NCBI GenBank assembly: GCA_021769295.1
Contig: JAETTD010000007.1
Coordinates: 1 to 64,000 of the forward strand
Direction: 5' to 3'
Length of the DNA stretch: 64,000 bases
Origin: Bacillota bacterium
Lineage (GTDB): Bacteria; Bacillota; Clostridia; Peptostreptococcales; Anaerovoracaceae
Shown: one piece after another, positions 20,582-29,619 of the stretch
Numbering within the stretch: the stretch's first letter is position 1
How the letters are laid out: each line of letters starts with the position of its first letter
Notes under the pieces: generated by a model
What the model saw: only the letters and a program-made list of their open reading frames with translations
Database searches by the model: none
What the model was told of the DNA's origin: nothing
Program-made: the position numbers and the translations under genes

Positions 20582-21810
20582 TGAAAAAACCCGAATTACT
20601 TGCCCCTTGCGGGGATCTTGAAAAACTTAAAATAGCGGTTCTGTACGGAGCCGACGCCGTATATTTCGGCGGAGAATCATTTTCACTGCGTGCCGGAGCA
20701 GGCAATCTTACACTGGAGGAAATGAAAGAAGGTATAGAATTTGCGCATGACCATGGAGTAAAATGCCATTTGGCCTTGAATATTTTTGCACATAATGAAG
20801 ATATTGGTCCGTTTAAGGAATATCTGAAAAGTGTAAAAGATTTAGGAATAGATGCATTTATTGCAGCAGACCCAGGTGTAATAGACATGATTTGGGAGAT
20901 AATCCCTGATGCAGAGATACATTTGAGCACTCAGGCCAACATGACCAATTACAGAACAGCCAATTTCTGGTATAAAAGAGGCATAAAGAGGCTGGTGCTG
21001 GCAAGAGAACTGACCCTTGGAGAAATAAGAGAAATAAGAGACAACATACCTGAAGATATGGAGCTGGAATCTTTCGTCCACGGAGCCATGTGCATCTCAT
21101 ATTCGGGCAGATGCCTTCTCAGCAATTTTATGATTGAAAGAGATGCCAACAGAGGTATGTGCGCCCACCCTTGCAGGTGGAAATATGCTCTAATGGAAGA
21201 ACAGAGACCGGGTCAGTATTATCCTGTCGAAGAGGACAACAGAGGAACATATATTTTAAATTCCAAGGATTTATGCCTTATAGAGCATATTCCCGAGCTT
21301 ATACAGGCCGGCATTTCTTCCTTTAAAATCGAAGGAAGGATGAAAAGCATATTCTATGTGGCTACGGTAATATCGGCTTACAGGCGCGCAATCGACGCTT
21401 ATTTCGAAGATCCTGAAAACTACAGCTTCAAAGAAGAGTGGATGGAGGAGCTTTGCAAGGTAAGCCACAGGGAGTTTACCACAGGATTCTATTTTCATGA
21501 GCCTACCAATCTGGACCAGAATTACAGGACAAGCGATTATACACGGGACTACTCCTTTGTGGGAATAGTAAAAGAGTATGATTGGGAAACTGGATATGCC
21601 GTGGTTGAGCAGAGAAATAAAATGGTTATAGGAGATGAAATAGAAATTTTCGGTCCTTATTCGGATTTCTTTGCACAAGAGCTGAAAGAGATGTATAATG
21701 AAGAGGGAGAGGCCATAGAATCCGCTCCTCATCCGCAGCAGATTATAAGAATAAAAACGGAAAAACCGGTTAAACCGTTCTTCATGCTTAGAAAAAAGAA
21801 AAACAGATAA
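20578..21810 (+). CDS. Peptidase U32 family protein
   Basis: ELLAPCGDLEKL, ESFVHGAMCISYSGRCLLS. Confidence 0.95.
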   Translation: MMKKPELLAPCGDLEKLKIAVLYGADAVYFGGESFSLRAGAGNLTLEEMKEGIEFAHDHGVKCHLALNIFAHNEDIGPFKEYLKSVKDLGIDAFIAADPGVIDMIWEIIPDAEIHLSTQANMTNYRTANFWYKRGIKRLVLARELTLGEIREIRDNIPEDMELESFVHGAMCISYSGRCLLSNFMIERDANRGMCAHPCRWKYALMEEQRPGQYYPVEEDNRGTYILNSKDLCLIEHIPELIQAGISSFKIEGRMKSIFYVATVISAYRRAIDAYFEDPENYSFKEEWMEELCKVSHREFTTGFYFHEPTNLDQNYRTSDYTRDYSFVGIVKEYDWETGYAVVEQRNKMVIGDEIEIFGPYSDFFAQELKEMYNEEGEAIESAPHPQQIIRIKTEKPVKPFFMLRKKKNR

Positions 21811-21833
21811 ATTATTTAAAGAGAGGATTAAAT

Positions 21834-23027
21834 ATGTTAAGTGACTCAGACAGTATACCTTTGCGAATATGTATCATAATCTTGCTGATAGTTGTTCACG
21901 GAGTTTTTAATGCTTTGAACACTGCTCTCGGCGCATCCAACCGTATTACTGAAAAATATCAGGCAGCCAACAGGCTGATAATGATTTTGACAGCATCTTT
22001 CGGAGCATGGCTGGCATTTTCCGATTGGCGAATAGCCATAGGATACTTTGCATGTCTATTGATATTCGGACAGTATTTTTCTCATAAAATTGCATTGCAG
22101 CATGACGAATCCATAACTGAAAAGACCATGGGTTTTGTTGCGGTGGTTTCTGCCGTGCTGAGCCCGCTGACCATGGGGCTCATGTTCATAACCAACTTGT
22201 TTTTAAAACTTTTCAGGCAGGAAACTCATTTGGAGGACGAGACTTTTTCGGAAGAAGAAGTGATGTCCATGCTGGAAGTGGGAAGAGAGTCCGGAGTGCT
22301 CAAAGAAGAGGGTACAAAGATGATAAATTCAATCTTTGCCTTTGATGATAAGCTTGCTTACGAAATAATGACGCCGAGAACGGATGTGTTTTTGATAGAT
22401 ATAGAAGATTCTCCCGATGAGTATATCGACGAATTTATGAAACTGAGACATTCGCGTATACCTGTATGTAAAGGGGACAGTGATAACATAATCGGAATTC
22501 TCCACATAAAGGACTATCTGATAAAAGCCCGTGAAACAAAATTCGAAAATGTGGACATAGAATCCATATTGAGAAAGGCATATTTTGTTCCTGAGACGAA
22601 AAATATAGATTCGCTTTTTTTTGAATTGCAGAAATCAAAACAGCAGATAGCAATTCTTATCGACGAATACGGCGGATTCAGCGGAATCGTCACCATGGAA
22701 GATATAATCGAACAAGTCATGGGAGACATTGACGATGAATATGATGAAGAAGATGAAATTATAGATAAAATAGACGAGGACACATACCTGGTTGACGGAG
22801 ATGTGGACCTTGATGACTTGGACGAAGAATTGGGAATAGACTTGCAATCCGACAGCAGCGAGACCATAGGAGGTTTTCTGATAGACATTCTGGGCGAAAT
22901 TCCCGATGAAAATGACGTAGGCAGAATTATTGAGTTTGAAAATTATAGATTTAAAATCATGTCAATCAAAGAGCGCAGAATCGAAAGAGTTAAAATCTAC
23001 ATGCTTGATAAAAAAAAGATTAATTGA
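21834..23027 (+). CDS. CNNM/hemolysin C family protein with CBS domains
   Basis: DUF21-like TM region, IMTPRTDV, CBS pair, CorC_HlyC C-terminus. Confidence 0.92.
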   Translation: MLSDSDSIPLRICIIILLIVVHGVFNALNTALGASNRITEKYQAANRLIMILTASFGAWLAFSDWRIAIGYFACLLIFGQYFSHKIALQHDESITEKTMGFVAVVSAVLSPLTMGLMFITNLFLKLFRQETHLEDETFSEEEVMSMLEVGRESGVLKEEGTKMINSIFAFDDKLAYEIMTPRTDVFLIDIEDSPDEYIDEFMKLRHSRIPVCKGDSDNIIGILHIKDYLIKARETKFENVDIESILRKAYFVPETKNIDSLFFELQKSKQQIAILIDEYGGFSGIVTMEDIIEQVMGDIDDEYDEEDEIIDKIDEDTYLVDGDVDLDDLDEELGIDLQSDSSETIGGFLIDILGEIPDENDVGRIIEFENYRFKIMSIKERRIERVKIYMLDKKKIN

Positions 23028-23103
23028 TTTTGAACTATATATTTGATACAATTATTCTGTTGTACTATATATGGATGTAATATATTTTTTGAGAGGTACT
23101 AAA

Positions 23104-23622
23104 ATGAGTGAAAAAGTTTGTAACTGCAACTGTGCCGAAAACAGAAGAGAACAGTTTAAAGAACTGCAGCCTGTTTTGGATCAGTATGCAAAAGTTCCGG
23201 GTAGCTTAATTACTATCTTGCAAAAAGCTCAGGATATATATGGATATCTTTCTATAGATACCATAAATTACATATCCGAAGCTACAGGAATCAAACCTGC
23301 AAAAATTTACGGTGTAGCCACTTTCTACGCTCAGTTCAGACTGCAGCCTATCGGCAAGTATCTTGTAATGCTTTGCCAGGGAACCGCATGTCATGTAAAC
23401 GGCTCTGAAATGATTGAAGAAGCCGTATGCGAACATCTGAACATTAAAGACGGCGAAACTACTGAAGATGGTATCTTTACCTTAAATAACGTAGCTTGTC
23501 TGGGCTGCTGCTCACTTGCTCCCGTTATGATGGTTAAGAGCGCCGACGGAGATGAAACTTACGGAAATCTTACAAAGGATAAAGTTAAGCAGATTCTCGA
23601 TGAAATCAGAGAAAGAGCATAG
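23104..23622 (+). CDS. NuoE-like [2Fe-2S] subunit (start revised from 23071)
   Basis: CQGTACHVNGS ... NNVACLGCCSLAP. Confidence 0.92.
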   Translation: MSEKVCNCNCAENRREQFKELQPVLDQYAKVPGSLITILQKAQDIYGYLSIDTINYISEATGIKPAKIYGVATFYAQFRLQPIGKYLVMLCQGTACHVNGSEMIEEAVCEHLNIKDGETTEDGIFTLNNVACLGCCSLAPVMMVKSADGDETYGNLTKDKVKQILDEIRERA

Positions 23623-23633
23623 GAGGTGAAAGC

Positions 23634-25382
23634 ATGAAAGTAGTAGTAGGACAGGGAAGCTGCGGTATAGCTACAGGCGCTAAAAAAACCGCTGCCGAAT
23701 TTGAAAAACAGATTGCGGACAGAAACCTCAATATCAAGGTTGATACTACAGGATGCGTAGGTACTTGTTACCTTGAACCTATAGTAGACATATATGACGA
23801 TAACGGCGAAATGACAAGATATGTCAAAGTTCAGCCTGATAAGGTAAAAGATATAGTTGAAAGCCACCTCGTAGGAGGAAAGGTTTTCGAAGAACAGGCT
23901 ATTTCCAAAGAGGACGAACAATTTGTAGCAAAACAGCAGAGAGTTGTTTTGAGAAACTGCGGTGTAATAAACCCTGAAAATATAGAAGAATACATAGAAG
24001 TCGGTGGATATAAGGCCATTGAAAAAGTTCTCAGCTCAATGAAGCCTGAGGAAGTAATCGAAGAAATAAAAGTTTCCGGACTGAGAGGAAGAGGCGGCGC
24101 AGGATTCCCTACCTGGTTCAAGTGGAATGCAGCAAAGCAGAGCCCGGGAAAAGAAAAATATCTGGTATGCAACGCTGACGAAGGAGACCCGGGTGCATTC
24201 ATGGACAGATCAGTCCTTGAGGGAGACCCTCATTCTCTTATCGAAGGTATGATTATAGGCGGATACGCAATGGGAGCAAACCAGGGCGTTATCTATTGCC
24301 GTGCAGAATATCCTCTTGCAATCAAGAGACTTGAAATTGCCATGGCTCAGGCAAGAGAAAAAGGTTTCCTCGGCAAGAATATCTTTGGCAGCGGATTTGA
24401 TTTCGATATTTATATCAAGGCAGGTGCCGGCGCATTCGTATGCGGCGAAGAAACAGCCTTAATCGCTTCCCTCGAAGGTGAAAGAGGTATGCCGAGATTA
24501 AAACCTCCTTTCCCTGCAGCTAAAGGATTCTGGCAGAAGCCTACGGATATAAACAACGTAGAAACTCTTGCAAACGTACCTTGGATAATATACAACGGAG
24601 GCGCTGCTTTCGGAGCAATGGGTACCGAGCAGAGCAAAGGTACCAAGGTATTCGCTCTGGCAGGAAAGATAAAGAAGGGCGGACTTGTAGAAGTTCCTAT
24701 GGGAATGACCTTAAGAGAAGTTCTTTACGATATCGGCGGCGGAATCAAGAACGACAAGAAGTTCAAAGCCGTTCAGATGGGCGGACCTTCAGGCGGATGT
24801 ATCCCTGCTGAACTTATCGATACTCCTGTAACTTATGAAGACATCAACAAGACAGGCGCTATCGTAGGTTCCGGCGGTATGATAGTAATGGACGAAGACA
24901 CCTGCATGGTAGACATGGCAAGATACTTCCTGAACTTCACCCGTGACGAATCCTGCGGAAAGTGTAACTACTGCCGTATCGGAACTAAGAGAATGCTTGA
25001 AATCTTAGAGAGAATCACAAGAGGCGAAGGTAAGGACGGAGATATAGAAAAGCTTGAAGAACTGGCTATGAAGATTAAGGACGGTTCCCTCTGCGGACTG
25101 GGACAGACTGCTCCAAACCCTGTTCTTACAACTTTGAAATATTTCAGAAACGAATACGAAGACCATATTTACAATCACAAATGTACTGCAGGCTCATGTA
25201 AAGCTCTTATCAGCTACACTATTACAGACGCTTGTAAGGGATGTACTGCCTGCTCAAAGAAGTGCCCTGTCGGAGCTATCACAGGAACTCTTAAAGGCCA
25301 GCACGTTATCGATAAAGAAAAATGTATCAAGTGCGGTAAGTGCCTCGAAACATGTAAATTTGGCGCAATAGAGAAGAAATAG
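23634..25382 (+). CDS. NuoF/HydB-like NADH-binding flavoprotein with N-terminal Trx-like and C-terminal 2x[4Fe-4S] domains
   Basis: GLRGRGGAGFPTWFKW, ESCGKCNYCRIGTKRM, CKGCTACSKKCPVGAI. Confidence 0.93.
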   Translation: MKVVVGQGSCGIATGAKKTAAEFEKQIADRNLNIKVDTTGCVGTCYLEPIVDIYDDNGEMTRYVKVQPDKVKDIVESHLVGGKVFEEQAISKEDEQFVAKQQRVVLRNCGVINPENIEEYIEVGGYKAIEKVLSSMKPEEVIEEIKVSGLRGRGGAGFPTWFKWNAAKQSPGKEKYLVCNADEGDPGAFMDRSVLEGDPHSLIEGMIIGGYAMGANQGVIYCRAEYPLAIKRLEIAMAQAREKGFLGKNIFGSGFDFDIYIKAGAGAFVCGEETALIASLEGERGMPRLKPPFPAAKGFWQKPTDINNVETLANVPWIIYNGGAAFGAMGTEQSKGTKVFALAGKIKKGGLVEVPMGMTLREVLYDIGGGIKNDKKFKAVQMGGPSGGCIPAELIDTPVTYEDINKTGAIVGSGGMIVMDEDTCMVDMARYFLNFTRDESCGKCNYCRIGTKRMLEILERITRGEGKDGDIEKLEELAMKIKDGSLCGLGQTAPNPVLTTLKYFRNEYEDHIYNHKCTAGSCKALISYTITDACKGCTACSKKCPVGAITGTLKGQHVIDKEKCIKCGKCLETCKFGAIEKK

Positions 25383-25398
25383 GGGAGGAGGAAGAACA

Positions 25399-28300
25399 AT
25401 GAATAAATTCAGATTGAATATAAACGGCAAAGAAGTTACAGGCGTTGCCGGCCAGACCATTCTGGAAGTTGCAAGAGAAAATGACATTTTCATTCCTACT
25501 CTTTGCTATGATGAAAGAACAAAAATTTACGGTTCCTGCGGACTGTGCATGTGCGAGGTTGAGGGCAATCCTAAGCTTTGCAAAGCATGCGCAACTGAAA
25601 TCGCACCTGGAATGGTAATCAGAACAAATACGGAAAGAGTAGTTGAATCAAGAAAGACAAACCTTGAGCTGCTTCTTTCAAATCACGTAGGAGACTGCAG
25701 ACCTCCTTGCGTACTTGCTTGCCCTGCACAGACCGATTGCCAGGGATATGTAGGTCTTATTGCCAACGGTGAATATGAAGCCGCTCTTGAGCTGGTAAAG
25801 GATAAAATTCCATTGCCTGCCGCTCTCGGAAGAGTATGTCCTCATCCTTGTGAAGAGGCTTGCAGAAGAGGTTTGGTAGACGAGCCTATTTCCATTCAGC
25901 AGTTAAAGAGATTTGCTGCCGATATGGATCTTGAAAGCGACAACGTTTTCGTACCTGAATGTGAAGAAGATACAGGTAAGAGCGTTGCAATCATAGGCGG
26001 AGGCCCTATGGGACTGTCTGCTGCATACTTCCTGAGACAAATGGGTCATGCCGTTACAATCTTTGAATCCATGCCTAACGCAGGTGGAATGCTCAGATAC
26101 GGTATCCCTGAATACAGACTTCCTAAGGCTGTTTTAGATGAAGAAATCGCTACCATTGAAAGCATGGGAGTTGAAATCATAACCAATACCAAAGTCGGAG
26201 TTGACATGCCGTTTGAGACTATCAGAAAGGACTACGACGCCGTTCTTCTGGGAATCGGAGCTTGGGTATCCACAGGAGTTGGATGCAAGGGCGAAGATGC
26301 TGAAGGCGTTATCGGCGGTATCGACTTCCTGAGAAAGGTAGTAAGAAACGAAGAAATCGGAATGGGCGAAAAGGTTGCTATCGTCGGCGGCGGAAACACT
26401 GCCATGGACGCATGCAGAACCGCTGTAAGACTTGGAGCTAAAGAGGTTTATAACATCTACAGAAGAACCAAAGACGAAATGCCTGCCGACATGATAGAAA
26501 TCGAAGAAGCCGAAGAAGAAGGCGTAATCTTCAAGAACTTAACAAATCCTCTCGAAGTTGTAAAAGACGAGAACGGACACGTCAAGGAAGTAGTTCTCCA
26601 GGTTATGGAGCTTGGTGAACCTGATGCATCCGGAAGAAGAAAACCTATTCCTGTAGAAGGCAAAACCGAAACATTGGCTATAGATACTATGATTCTTGCC
26701 ATAGGTCAGGCAGTAGACGCTACAATCTTTGACTGCGACAAGACGAGAAAGAACGCTATCGCATACGACCCTGATACATTCATGACAAGCATTCCTGGTG
26801 TATTTGCAGGCGGAGACTGCGGTAACGACAAGATTTCAATAGCCGTTGAAGCCATTGCAGACGCAAGAAAGGCAGCAGACAGCATCGATGCTTATCTGTA
26901 CGGCGAAGTAATCAAATACGAAAAACCTTTCGTTGTTGAAAGAGACGACATTACGGAAAAGACATTCGAAGACAGAGAAAGAATGTGCAGACCTGAAATT
27001 CCTCAGCTTTCGGCAGAAGAAAGAAAAGGAAACTTCAGCGAAGTTATTCCTTGCGGATTTACGGAAGAACAGGCTGTGGCAGAAGCTTCAAGATGTCTTG
27101 AATGCGGATGTCACGACTACTTCGAATGCAAGCTGATTGATTACGCAAATCAATACGATGTAAAACCTGAAAGATTCGCAGGTGACAAGAACACCATCGA
27201 ATTTGAAGATGATCATCCGTTCATCGTAAGAGACCCTAACAAGTGCATTCTCTGCGGTCTTTGCGTAAGAGTCTGCGATGAAGTAATGGGAGTAGGCGCT
27301 CTCGGACTTGTACACAGAGGATTTGACACTGTAGTTAAACCTAACATGGAAAAACCTCTGGCTGAATCAGGATGTATCTCCTGCGGACAGTGCGTAAGCG
27401 TATGTCCTACAGGCGCATTGCAGGAAAGAACCACCATGGTTAAGGAAACTCCGCTTCCTACGGAAGAAACCGAAACAACTTGCTCATACTGTTCAGTGGG
27501 ATGCAGCCTCAAGCTTGAATCCTATGCAGATATGCTTGTAAAAGCTAACCCTGATAAGGACGGAGTTGTAAACAAAGGTCTTCTCTGCGGTAAAGGTAAA
27601 TGGGGATTTGACTGCTCCATGCTCGAAGACAAACTTGAAGATCCGTTTGTTAAGGAAGACGGAAGATTCAGAGAATCCGATTACCATGAAGCACTGGTTC
27701 TCGTTGCAAAGAGATGTCAGACAGTCGGCGCAAAATACGGAAAAGATGCTATTGCTGTAGCAATTTCAGACAGATATACCAACGAAGAAGCTTACGCAAT
27801 GAAGAAAATGGCAGAAGTTATGGGAGCTAAGGTTCTCTGCATGAACAACAGAGAAAGCGGACTTGAAAAGGTTCTCGGCTTCGACGCTTCTCCTAACACC
27901 ATTGACGAACTGCTTTCAACCAACGTAATTCTCAAGGTGGGCTTTGTTGACGATAACTCAAGAGTAATCGCTCTTAAGATGAAACAGGCGGCAGAAGCAG
28001 GAGCAAAGGTAATCGATGTTTGCAACGGAGAAAACGACCTTGGATTCCTTAAAGAAATCGCAAAAGCCATCGTTGACAGCGGCAAAGCTAAGAAGGCAGC
28101 AGGATATGATGAATTTGCAGCTTCTCTGGCAGATGTAAAAGTTTCAGAAGAAGCAAAGGCAATCGCAGATACATACATGGCAGCTAAAAAGGCTATGATA
28201 GTATATCAGCAGAACGTTCTTACAGTGGACGCTGCAACCTTGGTTGCTGACATTGCGCTGGTATCAGGTCATATCGGAACTCCTCGTGACGGTATCCTTC

Positions 28301-28863
28301 AGGTTAAGGCTAAGAACAATTCTCAGGGCTTAATCGACATGGGAATCACAGCAGGCAAAGAAGCTCTTGAAGGTGTTAAGGCTCTCGTAGTATTCGGCGA
28401 AAATGCTGATATAGATACTGAAGGATTAGAATTCCTGGCAGTATGCGATACTCATATGACAGAGCTTGCAGCTAAAGCTGATGTAGTTCTTCCTGGAACG
28501 GGATTTGCTTCAACAGACGGTACTTATACCAACACTGAAAGAAGAATTCAGCTTGTTCAGGCAGCTATTGATGAAGACGTATTGTTCAGCAACTGGGAAA
28601 TCGCAGCAGAAATCGCTCACATCTTTGAAGAAGATTTCGACTGGGACGGAACAGATGATATTTCCGATGAAATGGCTGACACCGTTGACGCATACAAGTA
28701 TGCTCAGATAGGCGAAGTTCTCGGCGGAGCTTTAGCCCCTACGGAAGAAGCTAAGCTGGTAGCAGTAGCAGACGGCGCTTTGGTAGACGAATTACCTTGC
28801 ACAGACAGCTTGATGCAGGTAATCACAGACAGACTTCCAAAGCCTGCAAACCCTACAGCTTAA
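25399..28863 (+). CDS. Multidomain oxidoreductase: NuoG-type [2Fe-2S], NfnB/GltD-like FAD-NAD(P)H domain, [4Fe-4S] clusters, molybdopterin-oxidoreductase-fold C-terminus
   Basis: YGSCGLCMCEV; VAIIGGGPMGLSAAYFL; VAIVGGGNTAMDACR; CILCGLCVRVCDE; CISCGQCVSVCPTGAL; CSYCSVGCSL. Confidence 0.9.
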   Translation: MNKFRLNINGKEVTGVAGQTILEVARENDIFIPTLCYDERTKIYGSCGLCMCEVEGNPKLCKACATEIAPGMVIRTNTERVVESRKTNLELLLSNHVGDCRPPCVLACPAQTDCQGYVGLIANGEYEAALELVKDKIPLPAALGRVCPHPCEEACRRGLVDEPISIQQLKRFAADMDLESDNVFVPECEEDTGKSVAIIGGGPMGLSAAYFLRQMGHAVTIFESMPNAGGMLRYGIPEYRLPKAVLDEEIATIESMGVEIITNTKVGVDMPFETIRKDYDAVLLGIGAWVSTGVGCKGEDAEGVIGGIDFLRKVVRNEEIGMGEKVAIVGGGNTAMDACRTAVRLGAKEVYNIYRRTKDEMPADMIEIEEAEEEGVIFKNLTNPLEVVKDENGHVKEVVLQVMELGEPDASGRRKPIPVEGKTETLAIDTMILAIGQAVDATIFDCDKTRKNAIAYDPDTFMTSIPGVFAGGDCGNDKISIAVEAIADARKAADSIDAYLYGEVIKYEKPFVVERDDITEKTFEDRERMCRPEIPQLSAEERKGNFSEVIPCGFTEEQAVAEASRCLECGCHDYFECKLIDYANQYDVKPERFAGDKNTIEFEDDHPFIVRDPNKCILCGLCVRVCDEVMGVGALGLVHRGFDTVVKPNMEKPLAESGCISCGQCVSVCPTGALQERTTMVKETPLPTEETETTCSYCSVGCSLKLESYADMLVKANPDKDGVVNKGLLCGKGKWGFDCSMLEDKLEDPFVKEDGRFRESDYHEALVLVAKRCQTVGAKYGKDAIAVAISDRYTNEEAYAMKKMAEVMGAKVLCMNNRESGLEKVLGFDASPNTIDELLSTNVILKVGFVDDNSRVIALKMKQAAEAGAKVIDVCNGENDLGFLKEIAKAIVDSGKAKKAAGYDEFAASLADVKVSEEAKAIADTYMAAKKAMIVYQQNVLTVDAATLVADIALVSGHIGTPRDGILQVKAKNNSQGLIDMGITAGKEALEGVKALVVFGENADIDTEGLEFLAVCDTHMTELAAKADVVLPGTGFASTDGTYTNTERRIQLVQAAIDEDVLFSNWEIAAEIAHIFEEDFDWDGTDDISDEMADTVDAYKYAQIGEVLGGALAPTEEAKLVAVADGALVDELPCTDSLMQVITDRLPKPANPTA

Positions 28864-28883
28864 TATAAGACTATAAAAGCCAA

Positions 28884-28915
28884 AGCGGCTACGGTTTTAA
28901 CCGTAGCTGCTTTTT
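28884..28915 (+). terminator. Rho-independent terminator
   Basis: AGCGGCTACGGTT-TT-AACCGTAGCTGCT + T5. Confidence 0.85.
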
Positions 28916-28983
28916 ATGTGCTGCGGTATTTGGGCAGCTTGACCCGCGACCTGCGCCGGATAACTACAATATGCAGAATCTAT

Positions 28984-29280
28984 AACATAATTGCGTGAAA
29001 TCGCAGAAACGTTGTTGCTATGAGAACACGATTTCGGAAAAACATAACAGTTTTACGTGAAAACACAAAAACGTCGTAGCGCTGCTACGACGTTTTGCAT
29101 TTTCGCTAACATAATTGCATAAAACCACCAAATCGTGTAACCGGGGAGCTATCCGCAGTATACAAAAACCGGCAAACCCGTATACAAAGTATACGAAATC
29201 GCCGGAAAGGTATACTCAAGGTATACACATGAGCAAAAACCGTATACAAAGTATACGAAAACCCGAAATATGTATACCTC
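28984..29280 (+). repeat. Composite hairpin-repeat array: three ~62-bp units (TTRCGTGAAAAC core) followed by two units with GTATAC arms
   Basis: TTGCGTGAAATCGC 28991, TTACGTGAAAACAC 29053, TTGCATAAAACCAC 29115; CGTATACAAAGTATACG at 29179 and 29241; eight GTATAC within 29158-29277; 13-bp perfect stem 29068-29096. Confidence 0.8.
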
Positions 29281-29380
29281 GACAGACGGATGCATTATCA
29301 AACCGCAGCCGATTTGTTGCCGAGCAATCATCAAAGAAAAATTTTTTTGTAGTATTTCACAAAAAAATACAAAATACCAC

Positions 29381-29409
29381 TTGACATTATTACATATAAG
29401 AGTTAATAT
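29381..29409 (+). promoter_or_regulatory. Sigma-A promoter for leu/ilv operon
   Basis: TTGACA-N17-TAATAT. Confidence 0.7.
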
Positions 29410-29443
29410 ATCAGTATAAATTTTAAGAAGGAGAAGGATACCA

Positions 29444-29500
29444 ATGCAACAGGTCATTATACTCGGATTAGAACTAATTATCTCAAACAAAAATAATTAA
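29444..29500 (+). CDS. Branched-chain amino acid leader peptide MQQVIILGLELIISNKNN
   Basis: RBS AAGGAGAAGG at 29428; 8 of 18 residues are I/L/V; followed by terminator and leuA. Confidence 0.8.
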   Translation: MQQVIILGLELIISNKNN

Positions 29501-29556
29501 GCATTGATATTCTGCCTGAATCCGAGTAAATGAACTTATATGTATGTTAAAATTGA

Positions 29557-29593
29557 CCTCGTTTCTAATTTCCGGTAGAAACGAGGTTTTTTT
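29557..29593 (+). terminator. Attenuator terminator upstream of leuA
   Basis: CCTCGTTTCTA-ATTTCCGG-TAGAAACGAGG + T7, 11-bp perfect stem. Confidence 0.9.
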
Positions 29594-29619
29594 ATAGAAA
29601 AAGAAAGGATTTTTAAGAA

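Noticed and set aside
23104-28863. Formate dehydrogenase or [FeFe]-hydrogenase operon
   Set aside because: No catalytic Sec/Cys Mo-site motif or H-cluster motifs recognised; domain content fits a transhydrogenase-like complex better.
29115-29384. 89-aa + strand ORF through the GTATAC array
   Set aside because: Composed of the repeat array and leu promoter region; no RBS, repeat-derived codons.
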